Assembly: GCF_040054535.1 (NCBI RefSeq)
Contig: NC_090795.1
Span: forward strand, 1,165,501 to 1,229,500
Source of the DNA: Antennarius striatus
Taxonomy: Eukaryota; Chordata; Actinopteri; Lophiiformes; Antennariidae
Direction: 5' to 3'
Length of the DNA: 64,000 bases
Shown here one piece after another: positions 46,715-59,535 of the stretch (the stretch's first letter is position 1; each line of letters starts with the position of its first letter). The notes below the pieces were generated by a model. The model had not been told where the DNA came from and made no database searches. It saw nothing but the letters and a program-made list of their open reading frames with translations. Made by a program: the position numbers and the translations under genes.

Positions 46715-47501
46715 TTTTTACTGGAAATAAGTTTGTATTTTTATGAAATGTATGAATCTTTGGAGGTTCTGATTGGTCCATGTTCTGTCCACTCAGTGCT
46801 GGGTTACTTCCTCTGCGACTTGAAGGCCGTCTTAAAACCGAACAGGAAGTCGTCATCCTGGTGAGGGACCTTGTTTGTTTGTTTGTTTGTAATAAACATC
46901 GACAGAAAAACCCGATGGAATAGAAGTTAGACGTTAAACCTGGGTGGAAAATAGATGCAGGAATTTTTTAGATTCTTCACTGCAAGATGTTGTTTTGACA
47001 TTTTCCTCAATATCTTGGCAACTTTTTTAATGTAAGTGATCAATAAACGATTAATAAACGTCTCGATTAGAAATACAGGCGCCACAAATTTACCCAGAGT
47101 TCCGTCTGAAAGGTGAAGAGCATATAAAACGGTTGCCTCGAAAGGCCTCCATCACTGCATCGACACCCGTCTCTTCTTCTGTCACTCAGGTGTCAAATGC
47201 ATTTGGTTGCCACGGTGATGGCGATGGAGCGGCACACAAAGCGTGAGGCTTTATGGATTTCTGTCAGGATGAGCGACACCTTGGGGTCAGTCTGTCCCAG
47301 AATCCTTTTAGCACCCCATGAACAACACAACACAGGACAAGGTGTGTTGTCAAGCTGGCCTCTGAAGTGTGCCCGCCCCCTGCAGGTCGTCCAGGTGAAC
47401 TGCATGGCAAACAACCACTCACACCTGTGTTTCATTTGGAGGCAATAAACCATCAAAGGGGCTTGTTTCTGGAGGTGGGAGGAAGTTGGAGAACCTGGAG
47501 A

Positions 47502-47558
47502 GTCAGTCGGTACCGGTCTGTGGGTCAGTCAGTACCGGTCTGTGGGTCAGTCGGTACC
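47502..47558. repeat. 22-bp tandem repeat, 2.6 copies
   Basis: GTCAGTCGGTACCGGTCTGTGG starts at 47502, 47524 and 47546; the last copy is partial. Confidence 0.93.
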
Positions 47559-47847
47559 AGGTAACAAAGAAAGAATCCTGAACTTCCATTATTTCTGATT
47601 TACAGTCCGTGGAAACATTTCCTGGACCCCAAATAAATGGAGAAAACTGATTTAAAGACATAAAAACAGGCCAGAATTTCCTGATTCTCTCCCTCAGGTT
47701 TGGATCTTTGTGAGGATGCGGCGCCCTCCAGTGGCCTGTTGGTGAGGTGCACCTCCACGTCCTCCCTGGGTGACGACTGTCTGGATGGAGGCCACCCGAC
47801 CTAGTCTGGTGAGCATCAGGTTGGTCTCACTGAATCTGAGTAAAGTT

Positions 47848-48110
47848 TAATCCTCAACATACAAACACAACCGGTTCCTCAAGGTTGTTCATAGCTGAAT
47901 TATTCGGAAGTCATTCATTACATTTTAATCTTCATTTGAGGTCATTTAAATGTCATTACTAATCTAAATACTAAAGAACTGTAAATCCCAAATGAGGTGC
48001 CCTCGTGCTTTCGCACATCATCTACTGTTAAGCGTCAGTCGTGATTCCGTGATCATTTCAAGCCATTTAATCCTTGAGGAGAAGATCCGTTGATGATACA
48101 CTATAGGTAC
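47848..48110 (-). mobile_element. Remnant of mariner-like element family C
   Basis: TCCTCAACATACAAACACAACCGG and the following stretch match the reverse strand of the right end of the element at 41253-41685. The other end is not clear. Confidence 0.5.
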
Positions 48111-48239
48111 TGTAACATGTAGCGTGGAGTGAGTAGCTTACCTTTAGACTGAAGAAAGAGGAGGAGGAAGGAAGCGTTATGGTCGGTCAGTCTGACTGAA
48201 CATAGCAATGGCTATCTTCATTAGTCATTGCTTTATCCT

Positions 48240-48350
48240 GGAGAGAACTCAGGCAGTGTGGAGAACATACAAACTGCACACAGAAAGGACTCGAACCCAG
48301 AACCTCCTAGCTGTGAGGCGACAGCGGTACCCACTGCACCACCGTCACAT
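48240..48350 (-). repeat. Dispersed fish repeat, GCCTCACAGC family
   Basis: On the minus strand the phrases GGTGGTGCAGTGGGTACC, CGCCTCACAGCTAGGAGG and GGGTTCGAGTCC follow each other, as in the copy at 24803-24985. Confidence 0.6.
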
Positions 48351-50579
48351 TTCTTATTACATTTTTATTGCCAGAACAAGTGAGCGACTAAACTTTAGGA
48401 GTACATTTACTGAGGTGGTACTAAATGTTCTGGTGGGTCCTGAAGCCAGACCAGTGAGGAACCACAGCTGTAGATCGGTCAGTTTTAACGTGAATATGTG
48501 AGCATTTTACCTGTCGATCCACATGGGGGGGGGGTTATAGTTTTTGCTGCTGCAGACACCTGTTCATTTGTCCACAGATCGTTCGCCAACAGGAGGGGCC
48601 CACTGACGGCGTCCAGCACCTGACTGTGATCCGCGAGAGACGGTCCTGGTTGTCTGAGATCGACACGAACCCAACAAGACTGTTTATTGAACCTCTTTTG
48701 CTAAATCAGGGCTAATGCTAACATGCTGTAGCTAAGCTAGGTGACAAACTCACTCCCTCTATAGCAGGTATTACTACTTCCTGTTCCTGTATCTTTGGCC
48801 TTCACGTCTGACGTCTTTGTGGTTTACGGGAAGCTGAAGAGTCACATGATCGTTCAACTTCCTGTTTTCTACCAAGGTAATATAAATGAAGTTAAAAACA
48901 ACACTTTGTTTTGTGTTCCTGTTTATCCTCCCGGAATGTGAGGGTAAACAGGAATTTTCTTCTTTAGAAATTGTTATGAAGATTTATATTTCACGTTTCC
49001 GTGGCAACAACTGATCAGACTTGGCCTGAAAGGAGGTTGAGATGAGTTTCCAGAGCGGGGTGTGTTTTATAAATCTGTGTTCTAACCTTCTTTTAACTCA
49101 ATATGAACGACTTTTTCCACTTTTCCTCATCATGACTCTTTATTTCAAGCGGACTGAACTAAAAAGAACTTCTGTTCATTCAGAGACACTTGTTTTGATT
49201 TTCCGCTGGCGGGTGGATTTATCTCCTCGAGGCTCGATTAAGACTGATTTAAAAGTTCTTGAACGGTTATTTCTCTGATTTGTGTTTGTGAGAACTCTGC
49301 TGAAATATTCCACCCAATAATAGGTGAATAAAAGTCTATTTCAAGATGAACCTGCCTATTTAGAGCCCTTTAAATGTGAAAATCACAAACACCTGTGAGA
49401 TAATCCCACTGTTTACTCAGCTTCCTGATTTGGAACGCTGACAGATTATCTCTGAAAATTGTTCATTAAAATTGATCTTTAACTAAATCTGGTGACAAAT
49501 TGGATCAAAAACAAAAGTTTTGAAGCAGGAATAGAAGAAGAGGAGGAGGAAGAGGAAACATTTATTATTCCTTTGGAAAACAATTTTTTTTTTTTTTTGC
49601 TTCAAGATTTCAGAATTCCTCGCGGTAAATCCAGCCTGAACCAATCACTATTGATCCTGTATAGATAATTAATTAGTGATTGAAATCTTTCCACTGTGTT
49701 TCCAGCAGAGGGCAGCACAGACCGACCAAACCAGTCCTCCCATCACAGCAGCTCCTACTGGGAGAGGAGACGCACGCAGCTGATCGCTGGTTCATCCATG
49801 ACACCCCCCCCCCCCGCCGTAAACATGTAAACATCAGGACAAAGTGTCTGCTTCCTCTCACTGATCTGCAGTTTGTAGCTTTTCTTGAATCAGCCAACGG
49901 GGATGTTTTTTCTCGTCTGGAGCTTTAATTAAATTTGAAGGTTAACTTTTAGTGCAGCTTTATGCCCCCCCCCCTCCCCCACCCCAAATGATGGGGAGGT
50001 GGAGGGCGGCAGAGAGATGCATTAAAATCGATTAACATTTCATTTAGAAATAGGAGTTTTATGACTCATCCCCGAGCCTGACAATGGCACATAAATAAAC
50101 CCCCCCTCTCCTAAAGTTAATTAATAAAGAGACTGACCCCCCCCCCACGCACACACACACACATTGTACTGACATATTGCGCTCTTTTCTAGCAGGCCAT
50201 TAATATTTAATACAGGTCGAATTAAAGGCCTCACGCTTCCGGGGGGGGGGGGGGGCAAAATGACACCCGTCCACCGGTTACATAGAAGCACCTGCAGGCG
50301 CTCATCCCGGTTGAGTAACGTCAGCGAGGATAGAGTCACGTGATTCCTCCTCATTATTATTGCAAAACCAAATCCACGATTTACAATCTGAAATATCTGA
50401 CTAATAAATAATAATATACTGTGTATATATATAAATTAATAAATATATTAATTACATCACTAATTGATTTTTCAGTTAATTCAATAAGTTAAATTAATAG
50501 TTAAAAACGTTTTAGTGACCCTTTAAATGCAGACAAATAAAAGTCCGGCTACAATAATAGTGTTACTTCCCCTTTAAGA

Positions 50580-50740
50580 GCGTCTACGTGTCTACGTCAC
50601 CGGTCGGCTGTCAGTCTGATCGGAGCGGAATTATAGCAAAGAAATTAAAAAAAAGAGTTGATCTGAAAACTATTAAAAGAAACATTTACCTGCTGAACGA
50701 GTCACACGGACCACAAGAAACTGAAACTCAACGGCTTCAG
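50580..50740 (+). promoter_or_regulatory. Possible promoter and untranslated first exon
   Basis: A small CG-containing patch (CTACGTCACCGGTCGG, with a CRE-like ACGTCA) is followed by purine-rich sequence ending GGCTTCAG at a consensus donor GTGAGT (50741). No ATG frame of note. It could start a non-coding transcript or a gene whose coding exons lie beyond the window. Confidence 0.25.
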
Positions 50741-50846
50741 GTGAGTTTTTACTCGTTTGATTGAAACTTTGCTCGTGAAACACGTTAATCTTGATGTTAG
50801 CACTTTAATTAATGGATGCTAGCACAGAACCAGCGCAGCTAATGCT

Positions 50847-51296
50847 AAGACCCACTAACGCCATTAATTGTTAATAAGCTTATACTTTATTTTTTGTTGA
50901 CAAAAGGCCGTCTTTTTATTAAATGAAAGCGGAGAGTGACGTAGCTTCAGCGCTGTTTCAGGTTTTTATGAATGACGCAGTTACTCTCCCGCCATTTTTG
51001 GGCGTGGCACAGCAACGTAGCACTTGAAGGAAAGGGGGCTAATGTTGCTAATGCTAAAGTAACTGCGTAGTGAAGATCCTAAACGCCATTTATTGTTTAT
51101 AAATTGGATGTTTTTTTTTTTTTTTATTGAGAAAGCGCTGAGTGAACGCAGATTATCTTTAGTGGAAAAATAATCAAATGATGAGTTTTGTGACGTGAAA
51201 AAAAAGCGGAGATGACGTAGCTCCTACTTCCTGTAGAAGCATTTCCTGCAGAAATGTCCGCCGCCGTTTTGGGTGTGGCTGAACATCACAGCTGTA
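50847..51296 (+). repeat. Diverged tandem duplication, unit about 230 bp
   Basis: Two copies share the order AACGCCATTxATTGTT, a T-rich tract, AAAGCGGAG-TGACGTAGCT and CCGCC(A/G)TTTT(T)GGG(C/T)GTGGC. Copy 1 is about 50850-51020 plus tail, copy 2 about 51080-51296. Confidence 0.7.
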
Positions 51297-51299
51297 TTG

Positions 51300-54200
51300 T
51301 TACACGTTAACGTTGAGAGAGAATATACGGTCTTATTGAGTTGATTTATAAGGAGAGAATAATTATTTTTATACTTTTATTTTCATAACCTGTTAGCAGG
51401 TCATGACACACATACAGCAAACCCACTGTTTACAGATCTGGAGTCCTGATATGAACATATTGGTGTTCAGATATTGTAAAATTAACTTTTGTGAACATTT
51501 ACTTGTGGATAAGTTGGGTTGAATAACATATTTTATGTTTTACACCTCTGTGCTCTGTAAACTACCAGCTTTTGCATTTAGTGTGTCATAGTTGTCTGTT
51601 AGTCCTCCTCCATTCAAACATGATCCAGTAGATAAAGATATTTGATCAATCTTCAAACTTTATTAGTAGTAAACTTACTGAGAAAATTTCATTTAGCACA
51701 GGAGTAAAAGATAAATAAAAGGAGCTCCGTCTTTGTTTCTGTGTCCATAAATCAGGTTTATTTAATGGACACAGCAGATATTTGGACTTTTTGAAGAGGA
51801 TATTGATCTTTATTTAATCTTCACCAGGTTTTAACGTAAGAGCGCTCGTCTCGTCTGTATAAACAGAAGCGTGATCAATAGCTCTCCCTGTCACGGTCTC
51901 CTCTGGGATCAATGGGACAAACTGATCAGTGTTGATTGAAGGAAGTTCACTGAATCAGCAGTATGTGGGTTCAAACGGGGGGGGGGTTTAAAACTGCTTG
52001 TCCTCCAGGTGTTGAGTGTAGAGGTGAGGAAGAGGAGGGTCACCGAGACCTCATTTAGAGGAGGTCTGGACCACAGAAGATCACAGTGACCGCATGTTGA
52101 AATAAAACCAACATCAGGCTTCTAATGTGGATGCTTCTGCAAAAAGAAAAAGATGTTAATGCAGTGACATCATGAGGGTGCAAAACGAAAGTGTCGTATA
52201 TTTTACTTCAGTGTAGAAGCAGCTGATGAAGCATCTGAAGTTTAACATCTAATTAATCCTCGTCTTGGTTCACAAAGACTGTCTGTGTCTTTGAGAACAT
52301 TAAATGTCCACTCCATAAAATGTTTATATTTATTAGTTTCCAGTTTCACTGAGATAAGGTATAATTAGGGCCGGCCATAACTGCTGAATCAGGATTTATT
52401 TCCAGTATTTTAACCTGTTATTTCCCAGCTGTGTACATAATTATCAAGTTATGTAAAAAAAACAATTTTTCCATTGTGTGAGATGCATCAAGATTGATTG
52501 CTTTTTCCATATTATGTTTACATTATTCGTCAAATATGATTTATTTAATTCTCAGTTATATTATGTTATCAGAATCAGTCTGCCAACCAATACATTTATT
52601 TGTCCTTCTTGCTGACTGTGGAAAATTAGGTTCTACAGTTAGAAACAAAGCCTAAAATATGGAAAGTCTATTAAATATTACACTATGTGGTCTAGCCTGT
52701 TCCCACCTTCAGCATTTTTATAATCAGTTTAGTTTTTTTTACTGTTTCTACTTCTCAGTGCTCAAATTAAAGCCGTATCTGATTCAGACGAGATGTAATC
52801 AATGAAATTCAGAAAAATGACCAGAAATATTGGTTGTGTCTCCACTACCTCGACTGAAATGTTAATAACTGACGTCTCAGAAAAGACGAAATATCAACAC
52901 TTTGGTCTAAAATCTTGACTAATGGGGTGAAATGAAAAAGTATCTTTAGTAACGTCAGTGTCTTTGTAGCATCGTTGAAGACTAATGGTCCACACTGACG
53001 TTTAGATGGAACCCAAACATTTTTGTCGTTAATGGACATATTTTTAGGGTGTCTGGTTTCCTGACTGCTGATCTGGAGTCAGTTTTACGCCGTCGGTGCT
53101 TCTGTTGGCGTCCCGTTGAGACGAACCTTTCTACTGCTGGCAGGTTGAGGAGACATTTTAAATGCAGATTAAAACCACGCTGGCAGTTTGTGCAATAATC
53201 AGTCAAACATATCTGTGTGATGCAAGCGTCCACCAACACGACCGTTACCGCAGTGGGAGGGGGCGCTCCAGGCTGAATGCGCCTGTCAACACAACCAGTG
53301 GGGGGCCAAGTGTTGTTTGGCGCAGAAGCCGCAAAGGAAGTGTTTAAACTGGATCCATTTAAATATCCACCGGCTTCATTATCGGTGTTACTGCTTGACT
53401 TTGAGGAGGCGTGAAGAATCGTCCTGCTTTTGTTCTGTGACATTGCAGTCGATGTTGGAACCCTTTAAAAATAAACCCCACAGCGGCAGATTTACATCAG
53501 AGAATCCTGAGAACATTGTTTGAATCAGACTGTGAGGGAAAAATTCGTTAAAAAGAGCTGTTAAAACGGATAAATGAGGAGCCACAGACATCTGTCAGAG
53601 GTGTTATTTGTTCTCTACCCATGACAGTACAGTTGTTTAGTCAGAAATTACTATTTCCGTGCTCCCGGAATGCCATTGTGTTAACAAAATGCAAGAAGAG
53701 TTGATTTTTTGATTAAAATGTAAAAAATAAATGGCTAAAATGTTTTTTGGATGAAATAATTGGATAATGGAAACACAACATGGATTTGAGAAAAATCAAT
53801 GACATTTTAGTTGAACCCGACCATGTCATTGCTATGCTAATCTATCCAGAGGATTAGCATAGCAATGCTGACCTCATCCAGTGGACTCGGTTCATGTATT
53901 CAAGGTGGGACGCGAGTTTTCAGTAACGTCTTTCCAAACGAATCGTGGATCCTCTTGTGTGGGGGTGGCTTGTTTTCATTATTTTTAATATAATTTTAGT
54001 AATAATACTTTAAAATCTCTAAAATTGAAAATGCCTTTGGCAATGTTTGGATTTGCTTCACCAAAAATTTCCAACTTCCACAGACACATAACCTTAAATT
54101 AAGCCTGCATCTCATTTCCCTGTGTGTGACGGCAGGCACTTTTACGTGAATAAACCTTGAAAACATCACCCTGTTGCTGAATGTTTCTGCATTCGGTTGA

Positions 54201-56425
54201 AAAAAAAAACACCCATGATGCCATTCTGCCTATGTCCTTTGTTTTTTCCCTGATGGATCAACCTGAGCTGCCTCCTGTCACTCCTGACATCTCAGTCCTG
54301 ATATGAAGGCTTATAAATATTTGACCTTCTCCGGACCGCCGGTGAGCTCTCTCAGGAACAACAAGAAGGTCATTCCAGAATGGAGTTGACGACTTCTCAG
54401 CGAATGAATGTGATTAAAACTGAGTTGTCCCACAAGCAAATGTCTCAAGGTGACTCCAAACGCGTGCGATAACACATAATGAGCTGGGGTTTGATGCCAG
54501 CTGTAAATCTGGGGTGGGTGATTTATTTCCATATTTCATATTAGCGAGGAAATGTATTGTACCTGAGGGGCGCGGGAAAATTAACCCATTTATATAATGA
54601 GATAATTGGAAGCTTTCAAAATGTTCCACTCCAATCTGAAGCTGATTGAAAGTCAAATCAGTTCAATATTTCACAATAATTGCGTGTTTTCCAAGAAGTG
54701 AAACTTGGATGCTGCAGGAAGTGGGTGTGGGTAAAGATGCTGATTTTATATTTACATGGAGGAAGAAAACAACAGATTGATTATAAGATGTTGTCCACCA
54801 CTGCCACTGAAGGCGTTTCCTCCAGCAGTTGGTTGCCATTTACAACCGTGAGCATCTTAATGAAATAAACACTTGTTTTGTTGAATTACTCAGATGATAT
54901 CGAAGGTAATCTGTGTCTGTAAGGACATCATTCCGATTAAAAGAATCAACGCTGGTTGGATTTATAGTTACTACAAAACACAGAAAAGGGCAGCAAATAA
55001 TCCTCACTTGATGTCTGAGAAACTTTTAATGAAGGCTAAGTACAGTTGTGAATATAGAATTGGCTGCGGCTTTATTGGTGCACAGCTTCCAGCTAATGAT
55101 GTCTCTTCGATTGACTCTTGGGGGGGTGACAGTAAAGGTGTCATTACGTGGGATGCCGTCCGCTGTGATCCTTTGTTCCAGCGTTAGCAGCAGGTTGTAC
55201 AGTACGTCGGTTCCGCCTCGAAGCCTCTGTGTCACGCGGAGCGAATTCATTCTGACAGAAGTGGTTCTAATGACGGCGTTGTCTTTTTAAAAGAGGAGAC
55301 AAACGAGACGAGGTTTTATCGGCCTGTCAGTGTCGGGCTTGTTCAGGTGAACCTTCAGGTCTTTCTCTTCTCGCAGTTCCCCGAAAGAGAAATTAGTCCT
55401 TGAAATACAATGAAACATCATCAGCGTAGCAGGAAACTCAACGAAGAAGAAAAAAGAATGATTTTTAAAATTGCCTCCGTCTTCATGCTCACCTGGTTAG
55501 CGCTGCATTAGCCTCTTCCTGTTTACCAGGTACTGGACTTCACAACCTCCTCCTTATGTCTCCTAATCGAGCCATATTTGATGCCGTAAATGTGTTTTTT
55601 TTGTGGATTTATCGAGGTGCCTGAACAGACGTGGGTCTTGTGCTTTAATTGGAATAAATGAGCTTCAGATCTAATAGATGTTCGATATACTGTATTTTAC
55701 AACACGTCAGATGAAGCCAATATGACTTCTAAACTGATGTTACAGTTAATTTAAGGGACGGAAAATCAAATTAATGATCCCTCTAACTCGTGTCAAACGT
55801 ACGACTGTGTTAGAAATAGATTTTAAATTTAAGTAACCACTTCCTGAAGCGCTGGCTGACCCGTTATTCACCAGTTATGCTTTGCGAGCGTCGGGTTCAA
55901 CACGCTGTGAAAATTGCTGGTGTCCTTTGTGCTCCGTGAACAGAGAGGCTGGCGCTCGGGGGCCCCCGGTGCACCTGACTCCACACCCTCAGGGATCTCA
56001 TTAAAAGTGAAGACTTGGGCTGCCCCTTTGTGTTAGAGATGAAACGTGGAGTCAAACGCGGAGTGGAGTCACACAGAGAAAGGCCGATGGTCCATTAATG
56101 TCTGTCCGTGTTTATTTACAAGAAAACCGAGGTCGGCAGATCGCGGCTTCAACCCCGGTCAATCCGCTTGAAGCTTTTTCACACTTGAGGTGCAGTTGGA
56201 TCACATTTGATGCTTCTTGGCAGGAAATCCTGCAGGAAACCCAGCTGCTAAGATAAAGTAGTATCACGATAAACCAGTCACTACTGCTGATCGGACACAA
56301 AATCAGTGTTCTGGGGTTTTTTACATGTGGTCAAGGAACACTTTATTATGATAAGTTCATCTCATCACCTGATTTTGGTGCTTGTTAGATCCCATGAAGC
56401 AGTGATGGATGGTCAGTGTTTGTGT
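51300..56425. other. Gene-poor region, middle part
   Basis: AT-rich DNA. It contains a perfect 15-bp inverted repeat (53827-53867) and a stretch open in several frames (54894-55290). Nothing recognised as coding. Confidence 0.5.
53827..53867. repeat. Perfect 15-bp inverted repeat with 11-nt spacer
   Basis: CATTGCTATGCTAAT at 53827-53841 and its exact reverse complement at 53853-53867. Confidence 0.95.
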
Positions 56426-56545
56426 GTTGGTCCATCTCTCTGTCCGTCCGTTCGTCCACCGAATATCTTCACAACCTTTGCAGATAGAACGATGAAACAA
56501 AAAGCACATTACTTGGGCGGCAAAGGAAATAAAAATGACATGGTC
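56425..56545 (+). repeat. Dispersed repeat fragment with GTCCGTCCGTTCGTCCACCG
   Basis: A 'gtccgtccg...ccaccgaatatcttc' segment followed by 'gatagaacgatgaaac' resembles a repeat often seen in fish non-coding DNA (from memory). Only one copy is in this window. Confidence 0.4.
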
Positions 56546-56572
56546 AAAGTCAAATAAAAATTTTTGTACTCA

Positions 56573-56800
56573 TCACAGATGATACCGTACGCGTATTCTA
56601 TTGGCTGACGGCATCCGGAAGTGTGCGACGTTCTGTGAGTCGGTCTTCTGTGAGACACAAAAGTGCTTTAAACAGTCTATCGGACTGTGGGAAAAGGTAA
56701 TACAGATAGAAGGTGGTTTAATATCAGTATGGGAGGGTCATAAATGTTTAAATTACTGTAAATAATAAGATAAATAGTTTGTCGCTCTATTGAGGAATTT
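56573..56800 (-). mobile_element. Small TIR element, family B, copy 2 (partial)
   Basis: Reverse strand matches 13500-13730 through several landmarks: CTATTTATCTTAT, TTCTATCTGTATTACC, ACTGTTTAAAGCACTTTTGT and CAGCCAATAGAAT. The termini are lost or diverged. Confidence 0.75.
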
Positions 56801-59535
56801 GTTAATCGTGTGTGGTTCCTGGAATGCATTAACTGCGAGGAATTCCTCTTTAAGTACATATCTCTGAAACCTGATGAGGTATAATCACAAAACAAAAAGC
56901 AACATTTTCAGGAAGCGAGAGGCACAAAAATGTGTAGGTCAGGGTAAAATGTTGAATTCAGGGGTGTCGTGGGATGTTACAGTCTCTGACTGCATTGGTT
57001 TTTTTTGCAGTCACTGAGTTCATGAACAACAAATTCTTCACTCTGTTGTGACTCAAACCTGATCCGGTCAGCGGGAATAAATAAGTTTGTTCTGCTTATT
57101 CCTGATTTTTTTTTTTTGGTTCCTCATTATTGGAGCCGCACTTGAGAAGTCGTGGTAGTGGAACCAAATTAAAGCTTAAAAACCAGAGTTAAGTCGTTTC
57201 AGCTGGTGAACGTAGCGTGCTCAGGTGGCTTTTTTTTCTTTATATCATTTAAATGTCATCTGCAGCTTCGTCTGATTGAAAACATACAAGACACACACAT
57301 AGACATACGTTTGTCATCACATCGTCATGTTGAGAGCTGCTTCCTGCTGGTGTAAACACACACTCACACCTTCCCTTCCCTCAGATCAACATCTTTATTT
57401 GTAGCTCGAATCCCCTTTGAGGTTTTCCAGCCATCGCTGTTTGTTCCAGGTTTTTAATATGCAGCGACGACACACGTTCCATTGATTAGACCGGACCGCC
57501 ATCGTCTGTGCTATCTCTGTCGCCTGTTCAATAACAATGGAGCGTTTCAAAATGTGTTTCAAGGTCATTGCATGTGAACTTCAAAGTCTGTCTCCATGGC
57601 TTTGATTTGGTGTGAGGTTACAACCGGAGATCTATACGGCCTCCGCCAGCGCCGCGTCTGATCGCATCAACGCTGTCTGAAATATTTAAAAGCATGTTCA
57701 AAGGCTGCGTCCGGCTTTCTTCTCCGGATCCTCCACCAGAGGTGTCCTTCCAGCGGAGGTGAACACACCTGCTCAGCGCCAGCGTGAAGGGGAACCACCG
57801 GTCAGAATGTAAACTATTCATCCACCGTCCTTCCTGTCGTATTTTGGGATGCTTGTTCACTTCATCCCGCTGCCGTGACTCAAACGCCGCTGCAGCTGGA
57901 GGAATCTTTTAAAATCCTTCTCTTAATGACGTTAGTTCCTTTAACAGTCTCAGTTAAAATTGTGTCTGAATCCAATTTGCAATTATTGTTGTAACCGATT
58001 GAAGATCGTCAAATCACAACTGACGGATTGGTCCACCCATCCAGCTGGATCTGCTTCAGAAGTCAGTTTCATCGTCATCCATCAGGGCTTCATGTGTAAC
58101 TGAGTCTGTCCAGATTTTACTTTAAAGTGTTCCATAAAACATCAGATTTAAATGTTTGGTGACGGATATGAATCCATTAGTGTTTGTTGTTTACCCCAAT
58201 TAAGGCCTGTTTGACTGGGAAAATAGTCATGTGACCTTCTAGCTATTGTAATGCGTCCCGGTCTTTAGACTGTGCACCATGTATAGAGAGCATAATTTGT
58301 CAATATCTGCTTTAAAGACGGGGCTCAATCCTAATCAATCAGCCTGAACCACAAACAACAAATGGAATCGTTTTATTTTAAAAACAGATTCCCCTCAATA
58401 AAAATGCCCCTGATGGTTTTGGCACCAGTGGGTTTTCATGTTGAGGAATGTTTCAAACAGTTGCGGTGGGAATAAAAATCCACCGAGTGTTCATAATGCA
58501 CAGACTGCATCCTGCATATGCATAAACTGGGGGGGAACTGGGGGGGTCAGCAGCGTGAAATCATTCTGCTTCCTCCAGATTGATGTCTGCTTATCGCTCT
58601 GGGGATGGAGTTGATTCTATTGCTGCAGCACTGAACGCGTAACTTTGTTCCCAGATGACGAACCTCCATCTGCATTTTACAGTGAAGTGTTCTAACAGGA
58701 GTGGTTTCCTCCTCTCTGCTGATTTAACACCTCCTGATGTGCTAATGGGAGCTGGTTGTCTAGTTCATCTGGAAACAGGAAACATTTTATTTATTTTTAT
58801 ATGTTTTGAATTTTTTTTCCTTTTTCTCGAAATGACAATTCACATTTTATCTTTGTGAAAACTGAGGAGTTTAGGGATGCAGTCAGGGGACATGAAGGTA
58901 ACTGCGTTAACAAAGAAGAGAGGACGGTTCAAACTGTAATTTCATTAATTTATTGGATGGGTTTTGATGTGTTCACATACATAAAAGTTATTGATAAGGA
59001 AAATCTAACTAAGTGACAGGGTTTAACTTGTGTACAGGGTCCAAAACTAACACCCAACCAAATGCCAATGTTGGATGAAATTCCTGTTTGGGGGTCTAAA
59101 CGACGTACGTAGTAATGGAGGTGAATCCTCATTGAAACACCTGTAATCTGATAAATATGTTAAATAACTGGAAAACAACAGAATGTAAACTCATCTAACA
59201 GCTCCTAGATTCTACAAATCTCCTTTTACACCTGACTAAATGATCTGAGTGTGGCTCTGATGACTTGAACCCTTCATTGTGAGTCTCCTCTCCCTCATCT
59301 CTTTTTCTTTTTCTCCCTAGCCCAGTTGGAATGAAGGCAATTTCGCATCAGCGTCACTATCAGGAGGACAAAGTGCAGTAGGGAAGGTTCTCCAGGAGGT
59401 CGGTGGAACCGGAGGTGATCTCCTGCAGCGACCCAATCGTCAAAATCTATCTTCCTTAGACGTCTGTTGGGTCAATGAAAAGCTCCACCAGGACACGCAT
59501 GAGGAAGTGACATCAGCATGACCTGTACTGGACGT
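56801..59535. other. Gene-poor region before the kinase relic
   Basis: AT-rich DNA with no supported exon. The minus-strand frame at 57618-57860 is unrecognised. Confidence 0.5.

Larger units (their letters stand above)
46104..50560. other. Gene-poor region after ptchd1, first part
   Basis: Holds (AC)n, a LINE RT relic (46688-46714), a 22-bp tandem repeat, a family C remnant, a GCCTCACAGC-family repeat, poly-C and poly-G runs (49803, 50241) and a TAAT-rich block at 49930-50120. No exon supported. Confidence 0.55.

Noticed and set aside
47193..47456. Overlapping open frames on both strands
   Set aside because: Neither product is recognised and no splice context supports them; left as possible conserved non-coding DNA.
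48240..48350. tRNA-like phrase GGGTTCGAGTCC
   Set aside because: It lies within a dispersed repeat also found at 24803; no cloverleaf could be drawn, so it is not a tRNA gene.
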